NCBI GenBank assembly: GCA_037444005.1
Contig: JBBING010000030.1
Coordinates: forward strand, 1-25,036
DNA length: 25,036 nt
Direction: 5' to 3'
From: DATLZC01 sp037444005
GTDB lineage: Bacteria > Chloroflexota > Dehalococcoidia > DSTF01 > JACRBR01
The stretch's first letter is position 1, and each line of letters begins with the position of its first letter. Below the pieces are notes generated by a model, which saw only the letters and a program-made list of their open reading frames with translations, ran no database searches and was not told where the DNA came from. The position numbers were made by a program, and so were the translations under genes. This document shows positions 24,196 through 25,036 of the stretch, piece after piece.

Positions 24196-24669
24196 CCGAT
24201 TCCGGGCATCCGTCACCGGGGCTGCCCGCCCAAGGCCGACGTCGGCTGTTCCTTCGTGCCGCATGACACGCCGGAGGCCCACGAGGCCGCCTACAAGGGG
24301 GCGGTGACCGACGCCATGAAGCGGGCGCTCCGGCACTTCGGCGACCAGTTCGGCAACCGGCTGTACGACCGTCGTAACGGCTTCGCCGCCTCGCCCGCCC
24401 TCAGCGAAGGCGAGGGGGCGCCGCGACCCTCGGCGCCTCCTCCTCCAGCGAAGGTCGAGGAGATGCGCCGCAGGGTCCTGGAGCTCTCGGCGCGCCTCGG
24501 CGTCGACGAAGACAAGGCGCTGGCCTGGGCGCAGAAACGCTACGGCCAGCCTCTCGACGCTCTCAGCGCAGAGCAGGCCGCGGAGGCTGTCCGCTCCCTG
24601 GCCGACGAGCTGAACCGCCGCAACGGCCTATCTGCCGGCGGGCGGCGCGGTCGGCGGCAGGCCGCATAG
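24196..24669 (+). pseudogene. 5'-truncated Rad52-family single-strand annealing protein
   Basis: In frame, homology to the Rad52/Rad22 domain begins near ADVGCSFVPHDTPEAHE (about 24235) and continues with the hallmark AYKGAVTDAMKRALRHFGDQFGNRLYDR, followed by a Pro-rich linker and a helical C-terminal domain (KVEEMRRRVLELSARLGVDEDKALAWAQKRYG). Phage and bacterial Rad52-like proteins anneal single strands in recombination. Some 80-100 residues that should precede this motif, the rest of the annealing fold, are missing: the sequence turns into the tRNA-Cys fragment instead. The frame stays open leftward through the tRNA and terminator to 23950, but that part is not protein-like. Possible internal start: GTG near 24257, which would not rescue the fold. 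Confidence 0.75.
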
Positions 24670-24671
24670 CC

Positions 24672-24887
24672 GTGGACCTCGCTCAGCGACGCCTGGTGCG
24701 GCTGATCCAGACCGACGCCGGGCCGCGATACGTGGTGCAGGTGCCGGAGCCTCAGTGCCCGCTCCACGGCTGGCGCGCCTACGCCGTGCTCGCTGTGGGA
24801 CCGAACGGTGACGGGCCGCTCCGCCTCACCCTCTACGAACGAACGGACGGGTGCCCGGAGGAACCCGATGGCCCGCAAGCGGCGTGA
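24672..24887 (+). CDS. Unknown 71-aa protein of the element
   Basis: GTG start at 24672, 2 bases after the rad52-like stop (TAGCCGTG). Sequence MDLAQRRLVRLIQTDAGPRYVVQVPEPQCPLHGW... has a CPLH motif with one further Cys near the end, alternating strands, no membrane segment. I do not recognise it. Supported mainly by compact phage-like spacing and overlap with the next ORF by 20 bases. Confidence 0.5.
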   Translation: MDLAQRRLVRLIQTDAGPRYVVQVPEPQCPLHGWRAYAVLAVGPNGDGPLRLTLYERTDGCPEEPDGPQAA

Positions 24888-25036
24888 CACGCCCCAGGGC
24901 CAGGTTACCTTCCTGGCGCCCGAAGACGCGGCGCTGCTCCATCTCGTGCGGGAGAACCTGCGCCTGCTGTCGGAGCTCCGGTCGAGCTACCGCCCGGCCG
25001 CTGGGAAGGATTCGAAGGCGTGGCAGGTCCGCTGCC
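24868..25036 (+). CDS. Unknown small protein, 3' end beyond the window
   Basis: ATG at 24868 with GGAGGA five bases upstream, inside the end of the previous ORF. 56 codons visible: MARKRRDTPQGQVTFLAPEDAALL, then helical HLVRENLRLLSELRSSYRP. A basic N-terminus and helical body are consistent with a small DNA-associated phage protein, but the function is unknown. Truncated by the window edge. Confidence 0.55.
   Translation, partial: MARKRRDTPQGQVTFLAPEDAALLHLVRENLRLLSELRSSYRPAAGKDSKAWQVRC

Larger units (their letters stand above)
24195..25036 (+). mobile_element. Left end of a putative integrated element (phage-like), continuing past the window
   Basis: For a tRNA on the minus strand, a 3'-half-only copy with the chromosome on its 3' side puts the element to the right of 24194. 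What follows fits: a Rad52-family recombination gene lacking its N-terminus, then two tightly packed small ORFs on the plus strand with 2-base spacing and a 20-base overlap. No integrase, excisionase or structural gene is visible in the 842 bases available. Prophage, integrative element, decayed remnant and assembly join are all still possible. Confidence 0.55.

Noticed and set aside
24151..24217. A possible complete but D-arm-less tRNA, because GGTGACG (minus, 24211-24217) can pair with the acceptor strand CGTCGCC
   Set aside because: The D arm is absent, the anticodon stem has A31-A39 and C28-C42 mismatches, and the total length is only 67. The 7-bp pairing, though striking, is best taken as chance or element mimicry.
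23950..24669. One continuous open frame through the terminator, the tRNA-Cys fragment and the rad52-like sequence
   Set aside because: The part left of about 24200 is a terminator and tRNA sequence; only the right part resembles protein. Treated as a truncated gene.

Overview
A 25 kb high-GC bacterial window, very probably chromosomal, that runs into the edge of an integrated mobile element near its right end. The operon layout, the abundance of acyl-CoA enzymes (CaiB/BaiF transferases, a DUF35/thiolase pair, acyl-CoA dehydrogenase, SDRs), and the DinB and DUF255 proteins resemble uncultured Chloroflexota (Dehalococcoidia/SAR202-like). This is a tentative impression; no rRNA or other phylogenetic marker was compared.

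Left part, minus strand (1-11037): reading leftward from 11037, a respiratory complex I operon nuoA-C-D-H-J-K-(62-aa DUF2007-like gene)-L-M-N, then ybeY, then the 5' part of dnaX, which runs off the left edge and has its own -10 element. Genes overlap or lie a few bases apart, with several stop/start overlaps. Every complex I subunit that binds no iron-sulfur cluster is here. Every Fe-S subunit (NuoB, E, F, G, I) is absent from the operon. nuoA seems to start at TTG, nuoL at GTG and nuoM at CTG.

Middle, plus strand (11125-16948): back-to-back promoters at about 11080-11154 separate nuo from a DUF35 plus thiolase-fold pair. That pair lacks the thiolase nucleophilic cysteine and resembles the Ltp2/ChsH2 aldolase type. 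Next come a stand-alone cyclic-nucleotide-binding-domain protein with a good sigma70-type promoter, a CBS-MgtE-like cation transporter behind a hairpin leader, an acyl-CoA dehydrogenase, and an overlapping pair: a nucleotidyltransferase-fold protein and a Rossmann protein with a degenerate SDR active site.

Right-middle, minus strand (16957-23744): two tandem CaiB/BaiF CoA-transferases, an unrecognised 309-aa protein coupled to an upstream FabG-type SDR, a DUF255 (thioredoxin-like plus six-hairpin) protein, and a DinB-family protein. Most of 11254-21239 looks like acyl-CoA and carboxylic acid metabolism, with the cNMP/MgtE pair as an exception.

Right end (24113-25036): a perfect palindromic terminator, then only the 3' half of a tRNA-Cys(GCA) gene on the minus strand, which breaks exactly at the anticodon loop. 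Beyond the break is foreign sequence on the plus strand: a 5'-truncated Rad52-family gene, a 71-aa unknown ORF and an edge-truncated ORF, packed as in a phage. This is the pattern expected of a tyrosine-recombinase attachment site with the element extending to the right, although an assembly join at the tRNA cannot be excluded.
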